DNA from: CAYTPI01 sp964439625
Lineage (GTDB): Bacteria > Chloroflexota > Anaerolineae > Aggregatilineales > UBA3940
Direction of reading: 5' to 3'
Assembly: GCA_964439625.1 (NCBI GenBank)
Contig: CAYTPI010000026.1
Location: 1 to 41,018, forward strand
Length of the DNA stretch: 41,018 bases
The stretch's first letter is position 1; each line of letters starts with the position of its first letter. The notes under the pieces were generated by a model, which did not search any database, was not told the origin of the DNA, and saw only the letters and a program-made list of their open reading frames with translations. A program made the translations under genes and the position numbers. Positions 1 through 8,446 of this stretch are shown here, piece by piece.

Positions 1-168
1 GAGCCAGCCGACGATGGTGAAGAGCCAGCCGACGATGGTGAAGAGCCAGCCGATGATGGTGAAGAGCCAGCCGACGATGGTGAAGAGCCAGCCGACGATG
101 GTGAAGAGCCAGCCGATGGCACCGAAGAGCCAGCCGATGGCACCGAAGAGCCAACTGATGGCACCGAA
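1..168 (+). repeat. Eight tandem 21-bp coding repeats (EPADDGE/EPADGTE)
   Basis: Eight head-to-tail 21-bp units start at base 1. Units 1, 2, 4 and 5 are identical, unit 3 differs by one base (gac to gat), and units 6-8 change the second half to gatggcaccgaa. The period is a multiple of three, so the frame is kept. The array continues left of the window. Near-identical DNA implies recent expansion by slippage or unequal exchange. Confidence 0.95.
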
Positions 169-3100
169 GAGCCAACTGAAGAAGAAGAGGAAGAAGCCAC
201 TGAAGCTCCTGGTGAACCCCTTCTGGATGAGGACGGTAACCCCGTCTTTGTCGAAGAAGAAGAGGAGGAAGCCACTGAAGCTCCTGGTGAACCCCTTCTG
301 GATGAGGACGGTAACCCCGTCTTAGATGAAGATGGTAACCCCGTCTTTGTCGAAGAAGAAGAGGAAGAAGCTACTGAAGCTCCTGGTGAACCCCTTCTGG
401 ATGAAGACGGTAACCCCGTCTTAGATGAAGATGGTAACCCCGTCTTTGTCGAAGAAGAGGAAGAGGAAGAGGAAGAAGCCACTGAAGCTCCTGGTGTACC
501 GCTTGTGGATGAGGACGGTAACCCAATCCTAGATGAAGATGGTAACCCTGTCTTCGTCCAAGAGATTGACGAAACCGAGTTTGCAGCTCTTTCTGAGCCG
601 CCGGAGAACGCCGTCATTGCCGTAGACGAAAACGGTGACCCGATCCTAGATGAAGACGGCAATCCCGTATATATCGCCATTGGTGACCAAAAGCCTGAAG
701 ATGAAGTGTTCACACTTGACTACGACGAACTGTCTGCTGGCACCGTTGTAAATAGTGAGACACCCCTCTTCAAAGACCTTGGTGTTAAGGTCAATGTCTA
801 TGACCGCAACGGCAATCTATCTAATCAGCCGCTGGTCGTCTTCGATACCTTAAACCCAACTGGTGGCGACAATGACTTAGGTACAGGCGAGGTGTGCGCT
901 GGCGGTTCAGCCTGCGGTACCAATATTGGTAACGTGTTAATCATCAACGAGCAGCAGGATGAAGACGGCGACGGTTTCATTAACAACCCTGATGACGATG
1001 CCAATGGCGGTATCATCGAGTTTGAATTCGACCCAGAGCGCCCTGCTTCGCTCACTAGTCTACAAATCTTGGATATTGAAGGAAACAATAAAGAACGCCC
1101 ACCTACAATCACGGTGACTCGGGCAGACGGTTCAACCTACAGCTTCGAGATTCCAGAAGAAGGCTTGGGTGATAACAGTCTGAGCACGATCAACTTCAAC
1201 CCGAACGAGAAGATCATCAAGTTCAGCATCGACTTGGATAACTCCAGTGGTGCCATCTCTGACTTCCAGTTCACCATTCCGGGCGTCACGCCCGATCCGA
1301 AGCCACCAACCTGTGAAGGAACCTACAACCCAAGCACGGGTGAGTGTGATGAGGACGAAACGTGCGGCCCAGGCAAGATCGATACAAATGGCGATGAGCC
1401 TGGTGGCTGTGAGCCGATCCAACAGTGTGAGGCACCAGAAGTCCCCGATGGACAGGGTGGTTGTATTATCCCTGAACCAGAGTGTGACGAAGGTCAAATC
1501 GTTGTTGACAACGTCTGTGTTGACCCAGTACCAGAGTGCGATGACGCCAGCGAAATTTTGGTTGATAACACCTGTGTGAGCTGTGAAGAAGGCACACGCA
1601 AACAAGGCGATAGCTGCCGCCCAATCTGCAGCGGCTCTGGCGTAGAATACGACCCCGGCAACCCCGACGCTGACGATAATGGCTGTGTCATCGTTAGTTG
1701 CCCGGATGGCGAGGAAATGGTTGATATCGGCGGTGTTCGCACCTGTGAAACTGTTTGCCAAGATGGGGCAGAGCGCGTCGGTCGCGAATGTGTAACGAGC
1801 TGCGCGCCGGGGCAGGAACGTAACGAAAATGGCAACTGCGAGAATATCTGCCAGTCACCAGCCGTCTTTGACCCAGAAGCGCAAGCCTGCTTGGTCAACT
1901 GCGGCCCAACTGAAGTTATCGGTGATGACGGCTTCTGTGTACCAAAGACTTGTGAGCCAGGCACGGTATTGAATGACAATGGTATCTGCCAGCCAATCAC
2001 CTGTAACGCTGGCGAGACCTACAGCATCGAGGATGGCGAATGTGTGCCAATCGTCTGTGGTTACGGCAAGTTCTTCAGCTTCCAAGCTGATGAATGTGTG
2101 CCAATCGTCTGTGAATTCGGCGAGCAGCTCAATGAAGCCGGTGACGCTTGCGAACCAATCGTCTGCGAGAGCGGCGAACAACTCAACCAATCCGGCGACG
2201 ACTGCACCCCAATCGTCTGCGAAAGTGGCGAACAGCTTAACGAAGTTACCAACGAATGTGAGCCTATCGTCTGTGAGAGCGGCGAACAACTCAATGAGGC
2301 TGGTGATGGCTGTGTGCCAATTGTCTGTGAATTCGGCGAACAGCTTAACCAAGCTGGCGATGCCTGCGAGCCAATCGTCTGTGAATTCGGCGAGCAACTC
2401 AATGAAGCCGGCAACGCTTGTGAGCCAATCGTTTGTGAAACTGGTAAGGAACTCAACGAAGCGGGCGACAGCTGTGAACCAATTGTCTGTGAATTGGGTC
2501 AAGTATTTGACTTCGACGAAGCTGAATGTGTCCCAGTCGAGTGCGGGTATGGTAAAACCTTCGACTTTGAAGCAGAACAATGTGAGCCTATCGTCTGTGA
2601 ATTCGGCGAAAGCCTAAACGAAAACGGTAACGCTTGCGAGCCAATCGTCTGCGGAACTGGCGAACAACTCAATCAATCCGGTGATGACTGCACCCCAATT
2701 GTCTGCGAAAGCGGCGAGCAGCTCAATGAAGCCGGTGACGGCTGTGAGCCTATCGTCTGCGAAAGCGGCGAACAACTCAATGAAGCCGGCGATGGTTGTA
2801 CACCAATCGTCTGCGAGACGGGTGAAGAGTTCAGCTTCGAAACAGAACAGTGTGAGCCTATTGTTTGTGAATATGGTAATGAACTCAACGAACAAGGCTT
2901 CTGTGAACCAATCGTCTGTGAAACTGGTGATGAACTGAACGAAGCTGGCGACGGCTGCACCCCAGTTATCTGCGAAATCGACGAAGTCTTTGACTTTGAA
3001 GAGGAAGCTTGCGTACCTGTCGTCTGTGGTTACGGCAACACTTTCGACTATGACGAAGCGTCCTGTGTGCCAATCGTCTGTGAATTCGGCGAGCGCCTGA

Positions 3101-4530
3101 ACCAAGAAGGTGACAATTGCGAACCAATCGTCTGCACTGAAGGCCAAGAACTGAACGAGTCTGGCGATGGTTGTGTGGATATTGTCTGTGATAGCGGCGA
3201 AGAGCTTAACGAAGCTACCAACGAATGTGAGCCTATCGTCTGCGAGTACGGTACTGAACTCAACGAAGCTGGCGACGCCTGTGTGCCAATCGTCTGTGAA
3301 GTGGGACAGATACTAAATAATAATGGTGATGGCTGCGAAGACATCATCTGTGAAGATGGTCAGTCATTGGTTGGCAGCACGTGCGTCACCACAGACGACC
3401 CAGACGACGATCCAGAAGCAACACCGGATGCCCCAACTCCAGTTGCCACGCCGGAGCCAATCGTTCCAGAAGAGGCACCACAGGTGCTTCTGAGTCCATT
3501 GGCACCAGTACCACAAGACATCCAGATCACCCCAACACCGGGCACCGTGCCAGTTGCGGCAACCTGTCCACAGTGGGCGTTAATCCACTCGTTCCGTGAT
3601 GACAACCTCGAAATCTATCGCATTGACCAGCCCGAAGGTCAGGGCGGTGTTCTGTACAACTTGTCGAACTCATCGGAGTCGCTGGACACCCGTCCAAGCC
3701 GCTCACCAGATGACTCCATGGTTGTCTACCAGACTGATAAGTTTGGTAACATCGAACTGATGCTGACCGATGCCTTAGGTGAAACCCAAACGCGCATCAC
3801 ACGGACAAACTCGAACAACATCAACGCGATGTTTGGCCCAGATAACAACACCATTATCTACCAATCAGACCGTGATGGTAACTGGAACATCTACGCCTTG
3901 GATATTTCCACAGGTGATGAGACCCAACTTACCACCGCTGAAAGCGACGAGATCAATCCATTCTGGTCACCAGACCTGAACTGGATTACGTTCGAGACCA
4001 ACCGTACTGGCGACCAGAACATCGTTCTGATGAATATCACAACGGGTGAGCAGTACCAGTTAACCCGCGGTGCAGCCGATGAAATCTATCCGGCATGGTC
4101 ACCGAATGGTGAACAGATCGCCTTCCTGAGCAATCCACGCGGTCACTGGGACCTTTGGGTTATCAATGTTGATGGCTCCGAGCCATTGCAAATTACCAGT
4201 GGTATTGGTGATGCCGGTAACCATACGTGGTCGAACAATGGTACGCGCATTGCCTACCAAGACTTCCGCGTTGCAGACCTGGACGTATATACATACGACC
4301 TGACAACCAACACGGAATACCTACTCAGCACGTACACTGGCCCAGACAGTGCCCCAACATGGGACTGTGGTGACAGCAACATCATGTTCACCAGCACGCG
4401 TGATGGCAACGCCAACGTGTTCGAAGTACCATGGCAGGGTGGCGACGAGATCAACTGGACGATTGACCCAAGCAGTGATAAGTGGTCACAGTGGTCACCG
4501 TCAAAGGAACCAGCCAGCCGCGGACGCTAA
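1..4530 (+). CDS. Giant Cys-rich repeat protein with TolB-like C-terminal propeller (5' partial)
   Basis: The frame is open from base 1, so the gene begins left of the window; 1509 codons are visible and the stop is at 4528. In window numbering, residues 1-56 are acidic heptads (EPADDGE, drifting to EPADGTE). Residues 57-185 are Glu-rich linkers with DEDGNPV repeats. Residues about 236-430 form a beta-rich domain (FDTLNPTGGDNDLGTG and a Ca-binding-like DEDGDGF loop), resembling domains of secreted bacterial proteins. Residues 437-1130 are Cys-rich, dominated by 18-residue units with a PIVCE-x-GEQLNEAGD-x-C pattern. A Pro/Thr linker (1130-1185) leads to a TolB/PD40-type beta-propeller (1187-1500) with repeated W/F-SPD and DG-N-I motifs. 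Such a protein should act outside the membrane, but the signal peptide would lie off-window. Function is unknown; adhesion or envelope sensing is inference. It is very acidic and almost free of Lys in the repeats. Confidence 0.9.
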   Translation, partial: EPADDGEEPADDGEEPADDGEEPADDGEEPADDGEEPADGTEEPADGTEEPTDGTEEPTEEEEEEATEAPGEPLLDEDGNPVFVEEEEEEATEAPGEPLLDEDGNPVLDEDGNPVFVEEEEEEATEAPGEPLLDEDGNPVLDEDGNPVFVEEEEEEEEEATEAPGVPLVDEDGNPILDEDGNPVFVQEIDETEFAALSEPPENAVIAVDENGDPILDEDGNPVYIAIGDQKPEDEVFTLDYDELSAGTVVNSETPLFKDLGVKVNVYDRNGNLSNQPLVVFDTLNPTGGDNDLGTGEVCAGGSACGTNIGNVLIINEQQDEDGDGFINNPDDDANGGIIEFEFDPERPASLTSLQILDIEGNNKERPPTITVTRADGSTYSFEIPEEGLGDNSLSTINFNPNEKIIKFSIDLDNSSGAISDFQFTIPGVTPDPKPPTCEGTYNPSTGECDEDETCGPGKIDTNGDEPGGCEPIQQCEAPEVPDGQGGCIIPEPECDEGQIVVDNVCVDPVPECDDASEILVDNTCVSCEEGTRKQGDSCRPICSGSGVEYDPGNPDADDNGCVIVSCPDGEEMVDIGGVRTCETVCQDGAERVGRECVTSCAPGQERNENGNCENICQSPAVFDPEAQACLVNCGPTEVIGDDGFCVPKTCEPGTVLNDNGICQPITCNAGETYSIEDGECVPIVCGYGKFFSFQADECVPIVCEFGEQLNEAGDACEPIVCESGEQLNQSGDDCTPIVCESGEQLNEVTNECEPIVCESGEQLNEAGDGCVPIVCEFGEQLNQAGDACEPIVCEFGEQLNEAGNACEPIVCETGKELNEAGDSCEPIVCELGQVFDFDEAECVPVECGYGKTFDFEAEQCEPIVCEFGESLNENGNACEPIVCGTGEQLNQSGDDCTPIVCESGEQLNEAGDGCEPIVCESGEQLNEAGDGCTPIVCETGEEFSFETEQCEPIVCEYGNELNEQGFCEPIVCETGDELNEAGDGCTPVICEIDEVFDFEEEACVPVVCGYGNTFDYDEASCVPIVCEFGERLNQEGDNCEPIVCTEGQELNESGDGCVDIVCDSGEELNEATNECEPIVCEYGTELNEAGDACVPIVCEVGQILNNNGDGCEDIICEDGQSLVGSTCVTTDDPDDDPEATPDAPTPVATPEPIVPEEAPQVLLSPLAPVPQDIQITPTPGTVPVAATCPQWALIHSFRDDNLEIYRIDQPEGQGGVLYNLSNSSESLDTRPSRSPDDSMVVYQTDKFGNIELMLTDALGETQTRITRTNSNNINAMFGPDNNTIIYQSDRDGNWNIYALDISTGDETQLTTAESDEINPFWSPDLNWITFETNRTGDQNIVLMNITTGEQYQLTRGAADEIYPAWSPNGEQIAFLSNPRGHWDLWVINVDGSEPLQITSGIGDAGNHTWSNNGTRIAYQDFRVADLDVYTYDLTTNTEYLLSTYTGPDSAPTWDCGDSNIMFTSTRDGNANVFEVPWQGGDEINWTIDPSSDKWSQWSPSKEPASRGR
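169..555 (+). repeat. Longer tandem coding repeats carrying DEDGNPV
   Basis: Four imperfect units each contain a Glu run, the coding stretch for ATEAPG(E/V)PL, and one or two copies of DEDGNPV. Unit length varies with the number of DEDGNPV copies and of GAA/GAG codons. DNA identity between units 1-3 is very high, pointing to recent duplication. Confidence 0.9.
2041..3354 (+). repeat. About 24 Cys-rich 54-bp (18-residue) coding repeats
   Basis: The PIVC motif recurs every 18 residues with a second Cys at a fixed distance, and most units read x-PIVCE-x-GEQLN-x-x-GD-x-C. Variant units carry an aromatic core (FDFDEAEC, FSFETEQC) in place of LNEAGD. Two Cys per unit suggests one disulfide per repeat or disulfides between neighbours in a rod-like stalk, which is inference. 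Confidence 0.9.
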
Positions 4531-4557
4531 TTTCAGCGACCGTTAATCAGGCATAGC

Positions 4558-4590
4558 AAAGAGGCGACCATGGTGAGGTCGCCTCTTTTA
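4558..4590 (+). terminator. Intrinsic terminator after the giant repeat gene
   Basis: A perfect 12-bp inverted repeat (aaagaggcgacc at 4558-4569, ggtcgcctcttt at 4577-4588) with a 7-nt loop is followed by a short T-rich tail. It lies 27 nt past the stop codon. Confidence 0.9.
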
Positions 4591-4686
4591 ATTTTCTGAT
4601 CAGTCTACTAAGGCTATACTTTTAAGAGAACTTAGAGAACTTTTTCTGTCACCTCAATTGCCACTGTACAGCTAGGAGCCAACATC

Positions 4687-5637
4687 ATGCCTTCGATTAT
4701 CGGTGTAGACATCGGTGGAACACAAATCCGCGCAGCCTCATTTGACCCTGACTACAACCTAATAGAACGTGCCCAGCAGTACACTGGTGCAGCCGATGGT
4801 AGTGATGCCGTTACAGAGCGCATCATTGAAACAATCCGGCAGGTGCTGCCAGAAAATCCGGGGGAACTGATGGGTATAGGTGTTGCTATCCCCGGCCCGC
4901 TCGATGCTCGTGCAGGTGTTGTCCTCAATACGCCAAACCTACCGTTTGAAGACTACCCAATTCGTCAAATCATCAAGGAGGCCTTTGGTGGCGTGGTACA
5001 TGTGGGGAATGATGCGGATGTGGCTGCCCTCGGCGAATTCACCCTCGGAGCCGGGCGCGCTGTAGACCACCTGATCTACTTGACAATCAGCACGGGTATC
5101 GGTGGTGGCATTATCATCAACGGTAAGCCATACGTTGGCAACGGCCTTGCTGGCGAACTGGGCCATATGATCATGGACCCATCGGGGCAGATTGGCGGCT
5201 TAGCGCGCATTGGTGATATTGAAGATATCGCATCAGGCACAGCTATCAGCCACTATGCACGCAGTCGAATGGAGGCGGGTGAGCAAACCCTATTGACTGA
5301 GATGGTTGCAGGAGATGTTGAGGCAGTTACAGCGCGACACGTCGGTGAGGCGGCAAGGCAAGGCGATCCAATAGCGGTTGAGATTATCAATAACGTCGCG
5401 ACATACCTAGGTGCACATATTGCTTCTTTGATGGCGATTTTTGACCCGGATATGTTCGTACTCGGTGGCGGCGTTATCCGGATGGGCGATGTGCTCATGA
5501 CACCTATGCATGAAGCTGTTCAACGCTTTTCGATGCACGAGCGCTACTGGCAGAACAGCCAAATTGTTCAGGCAGAGTTGGGCGAGGATGTCGGGGTATA
5601 TGGAGCCGCGGCCCTTGTCCAAGCGATGGAACGCTAG
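4687..5637 (+). CDS. ROK family sugar kinase (glucokinase-like)
   Basis: 316 residues, the usual ROK length. The N-terminal phosphate loop DIGGTQIR (residues 8-15) and the active-site region HVGNDADVAALGE identify the hexokinase/actin fold; a second phosphate motif is STGIGGGI, followed by GELGH. ROK kinases phosphorylate glucose or related sugars with ATP in the cytoplasm. The family's zinc motif CxCGxxGC, normally after GELGH, is absent: this protein has GQIGGLARIGDIEDIASG with no cysteine there. The start is supported by AGGAG at 4674-4678, 8 nt before ATG. It is a single gene behind a terminator. A non-glucose substrate cannot be excluded. Confidence 0.9.
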   Translation: MPSIIGVDIGGTQIRAASFDPDYNLIERAQQYTGAADGSDAVTERIIETIRQVLPENPGELMGIGVAIPGPLDARAGVVLNTPNLPFEDYPIRQIIKEAFGGVVHVGNDADVAALGEFTLGAGRAVDHLIYLTISTGIGGGIIINGKPYVGNGLAGELGHMIMDPSGQIGGLARIGDIEDIASGTAISHYARSRMEAGEQTLLTEMVAGDVEAVTARHVGEAARQGDPIAVEIINNVATYLGAHIASLMAIFDPDMFVLGGGVIRMGDVLMTPMHEAVQRFSMHERYWQNSQIVQAELGEDVGVYGAAALVQAMER

Positions 5638-5734
5638 CGTTTGACCGCAAAGATTTTCTAAGACCGTAACCCGCCGAATGGTGTCAAACCTGAGGTTTAG
5701 TAAGCATAACTCTGGGCCTGAAGACCCAAGCTGC

Positions 5735-5804
5735 GAAGAAATCATCGATGGCACGGGGCTTCATTCCCATCCAGTCACAGGCAAAACTTCTATGGTTACA
5801 CTTA
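5735..5804. repeat. Dispersed repeat, copy A
   Basis: This 70-nt core matches 32847-32916 in the same orientation at 56 of 70 positions without gaps. Both copies are preceded by a gggcctg at a slightly different distance (5714 and 32818). Copy A fills the space between the convergent ROK and der genes, and its last three bases are the der stop codon. No protein or known RNA was recognised in it. Confidence 0.6.
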
Positions 5805-7193
5805 GTGCCGACGTTTATGACGGTCATCACTACTGCGGCGAAACTCCATCAAAACGGGCGTGCCAACGAAGGGGTAGGCCTCCCGGATGCGGTTTTCCAA
5901 GTACCGCTCATATGAAAAATGCACCAGCTTTTCGTCGTTGACGTGAAAGAGAAACTTGGGTGGAGCTGTCGCGACTTGGCTGGCGTAGCGAATCTTGAGC
6001 CGCCGCCCCGCCCGAGCGTGAGGCGGCTGGCGTGACACGGCATCGCGCACGATTTGGTTCACCTCAGCCGTCGGTATTCGGACGTAGCGCTCCTCATAGA
6101 TGTTGAATGCCTCCGGCAGTATTTTGCTGACCCGCTGCCCCGTCTTAGCTGAGATAAACATCACCGGAACATAGGGCAAGAACTTCAAGGCATCGCGCAC
6201 CGTTTCAGTGTAAGCTTGTACGGTATACGTATCCTTGGCAACGGCATCCCACTTGTTGACCAAGAGTAAGACGCTCTTGAACTCTTCTCGAATGTAACCG
6301 GCAACATGGGCGTCCTGCGCTGTGATGCCCTCGAGCGCGTCGATCAATAGCAAGGCGACATCCGCCCGTTTGATTGCCCGCAGTGAGCGCAGCACACTGT
6401 ACTTCTCTACACCCGGATCAATTTTTCCACGGCGGCGCATACCCGCCGTATCAATCAAAGTGACGGGTTCACCATGATAGATAATTTCAATGTCGATTGA
6501 GTCACGGGTGGTACCCGCAACGGGGCTCACGATCACGCGTTCTTCGCCGAGGATGCGGTTCAATAAGGATGATTTACCCACATTAGGGCGGCCCACAATC
6601 GCAATTTTGACGAGGCCATCGTCTTCTTCTTCGTCAAAGTTGACTTCAACCTTAAACGGCAGATTCTCAATGACAGCATCCAAGAGATCGCCAACACCCG
6701 CGCCATGCATCGCTGAAATGGGGTAAACATCACCAATGCCGAGGTTATAGAATTCGTACTTCTCTTCGTTCATGTGGCGGTTATCGGCCTTATTCGCCGC
6801 CACTAAGATCGGTTTGTTGGATGTTCGTAGTATCCGTACCACCTCTTCATCCGCTGCGGTAATTCCAGTACTGATATCAACAACCAGCATCAGTACATCC
6901 GCATCTTGAATAGCAATTTCAGCTTGTGCCCGAATCTCTTTGACAAAATCCTTTGAATCTTCGGCGAGTGCTTCAATCGCACCCGTATTCACGCGATTTA
7001 GCGCCTCAATGCCGCCTGTATCAACAAGGGTGAAGCGAAGACCCTGCCAGTCGGAGTCATCCTGCTGGCGGTCTCTGGTCGTGCCAGGAGCATCATTGAC
7101 AACCGCTTTGCGTCCGCCAATGATGCGATTAAACAATGTCGATTTTCCAACGTTAGGCCGCCCCACAAGTGCAACCAAGGGTAAGCGAGTCAT
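5802..7193 (-). CDS. der: Ribosome-associated GTPase Der (EngA)
   Basis: 463 residues with two consecutive G domains, the hallmark of Der. The first Walker A GRPNVGKST is at residues 11-19 with DTGG as G3. The second domain carries GRPNVGKSS, DTAG and NKWD. A C-terminal KH-like domain follows, ending in a basic tail. Der is essential for late 50S subunit assembly. The ATG lies 2 nt after the stop of the upstream YbbR gene, so the two are almost certainly co-transcribed and translationally coupled. All GTPase motifs are intact. Confidence 0.97.
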   Translation of the reverse strand: MTRLPLVALVGRPNVGKSTLFNRIIGGRKAVVNDAPGTTRDRQQDDSDWQGLRFTLVDTGGIEALNRVNTGAIEALAEDSKDFVKEIRAQAEIAIQDADVLMLVVDISTGITAADEEVVRILRTSNKPILVAANKADNRHMNEEKYEFYNLGIGDVYPISAMHGAGVGDLLDAVIENLPFKVEVNFDEEEDDGLVKIAIVGRPNVGKSSLLNRILGEERVIVSPVAGTTRDSIDIEIIYHGEPVTLIDTAGMRRRGKIDPGVEKYSVLRSLRAIKRADVALLLIDALEGITAQDAHVAGYIREEFKSVLLLVNKWDAVAKDTYTVQAYTETVRDALKFLPYVPVMFISAKTGQRVSKILPEAFNIYEERYVRIPTAEVNQIVRDAVSRQPPHARAGRRLKIRYASQVATAPPKFLFHVNDEKLVHFSYERYLENRIREAYPFVGTPVLMEFRRSSDDRHKRRH

Positions 7194-7195
7194 AG

Positions 7196-8437
7196 TTATT
7201 GTGTCCTAACCGGCCCAATACGGACTTCGATGGTCGAAGGTAAGATCGAATCAATAGTAATCTCTGAGTTTGCCAATACTTGGCCCTCAGGTTCTACAAA
7301 AAACGTGCCGATTTCATATGTACTTAAGTCTATAGTCACTTTGACCTGTTCGGGCGTCAATTCATTAAGTAATGGCAATGGCCCTGTCACCAACACTTCT
7401 ACTTCATCATTGATTATGTTAGCAGCCAACCCGCGAGATAGGTTGTCTACACCCACTGGAATGCCCTCGAGCAAGAGGCTACCCTGCTGCGGTGTAACAC
7501 TGATGTCAACAGTAATCGTACTTGGCTGGCCCTCGGCAGCCTCCACGCCAAATGGCAAGTCCAACGGCACCTGTAAGGTTAAGTCCGAGACCAAATCAGA
7601 TAGGTCAATTGTCTGCGTTTCAATCGTTGATCCGAGGTTTTCGATTGTGCCAGGGTTACCCTCAAGCGTAATGACGGTTGGTTCCACCGTTAAGCCCGTA
7701 AAGAAGTAGCCTTCCTGCGGGCGCCCAATGGTCGGCACCTGCACGGCGAAGTCACGGAGGCCAGATTGTTGTGAAATAGGGATGCGAACCACAACCCGAT
7801 CTGGGTCAAGTATGACACCTTCAACAGACAGTCCCTCAACATCGAGGGGTACAACGGTCACTTCCTCGACAAAATCACTACGAAGCTCTTCGATATTTGC
7901 AGTAACTTGTATCATTTCAACGGACTCAACAGCAGACTGCGGCCCTGTAAGCTGGCTCGCCTCTGGTTCAACATTCGCATCTGAAGCCACATAGCCAGAG
8001 GCCACAACTCCCTGCGTTGACACCGTGATTTGCATGTCACGCTCGATGCGCTCCTCAATAATTAAGCGTACCTGCCGTGGACGAATACTATCAACAGCCG
8101 CTTGGACGTTGTTCAACTCCACGTCTAACTGAACAACATGCTCACCAGGCGCTAGGTCTTCTAGGTCTGCCCGTACAATCACGTCTTCTGCGGAAATTGA
8201 GGGCCATGTGTTTTGTTGGGCAATCAAGAGAACCGTAGCGGCAGTTGGCGGTTCATTGCTGATCACAAGGTCGGCGCCAAGGCCGACGAATTCAATCGGG
8301 ATGGGCTGATCAATCTCACGAGAGGCCTCAACGGGGTTAAGCTGCTGGTTGGCAACAATCCATACAGTCACTGAGAGGACAAGCGCCAAAAGCAGCGTCC
8401 AGATATTTGAGCTAAACCATTTGAAGATGGCATTCAT
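7196..8437 (-). CDS. YbbR domain protein (CdaR-like)
   Basis: 413 residues. A single N-terminal transmembrane helix (about residues 11-29, after FKWFSSNIW) is followed by extracytoplasmic tandem YbbR-type beta repeats (VQLDVELNNV and similar segments ending in RQVRLIIEE). YbbR proteins in Firmicutes (CdaR) regulate the diadenylate cyclase CdaA. Here no cdaA is adjacent and the upstream gene is an M20 peptidase, so a c-di-AMP link is not supported locally. It lies 9 nt downstream of the peptidase gene and 2 nt upstream of der, inside one minus-strand operon. Confidence 0.85.
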   Translation of the reverse strand: MNAIFKWFSSNIWTLLLALVLSVTVWIVANQQLNPVEASREIDQPIPIEFVGLGADLVISNEPPTAATVLLIAQQNTWPSISAEDVIVRADLEDLAPGEHVVQLDVELNNVQAAVDSIRPRQVRLIIEERIERDMQITVSTQGVVASGYVASDANVEPEASQLTGPQSAVESVEMIQVTANIEELRSDFVEEVTVVPLDVEGLSVEGVILDPDRVVVRIPISQQSGLRDFAVQVPTIGRPQEGYFFTGLTVEPTVITLEGNPGTIENLGSTIETQTIDLSDLVSDLTLQVPLDLPFGVEAAEGQPSTITVDISVTPQQGSLLLEGIPVGVDNLSRGLAANIINDEVEVLVTGPLPLLNELTPEQVKVTIDLSTYEIGTFFVEPEGQVLANSEITIDSILPSTIEVRIGPVRTQ

Positions 8438-8446
8438 AATAGTGCG

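Noticed and set aside
1..168. CRISPR-like array
   Set aside because: The 21-bp units are contiguous without spacers and encode an in-frame heptapeptide.
1855..3147. Long open frames on the minus strand across the Cys-rich repeats
   Set aside because: They are mirror images of the 54-bp coding repeat and its codon bias; the plus frame encodes a continuous protein with a known C-terminal domain.
5678..5941. 87-residue frame between ROK and der
   Set aside because: It overlaps der on the opposite strand, has no ribosome binding site and only covers the dispersed repeat.
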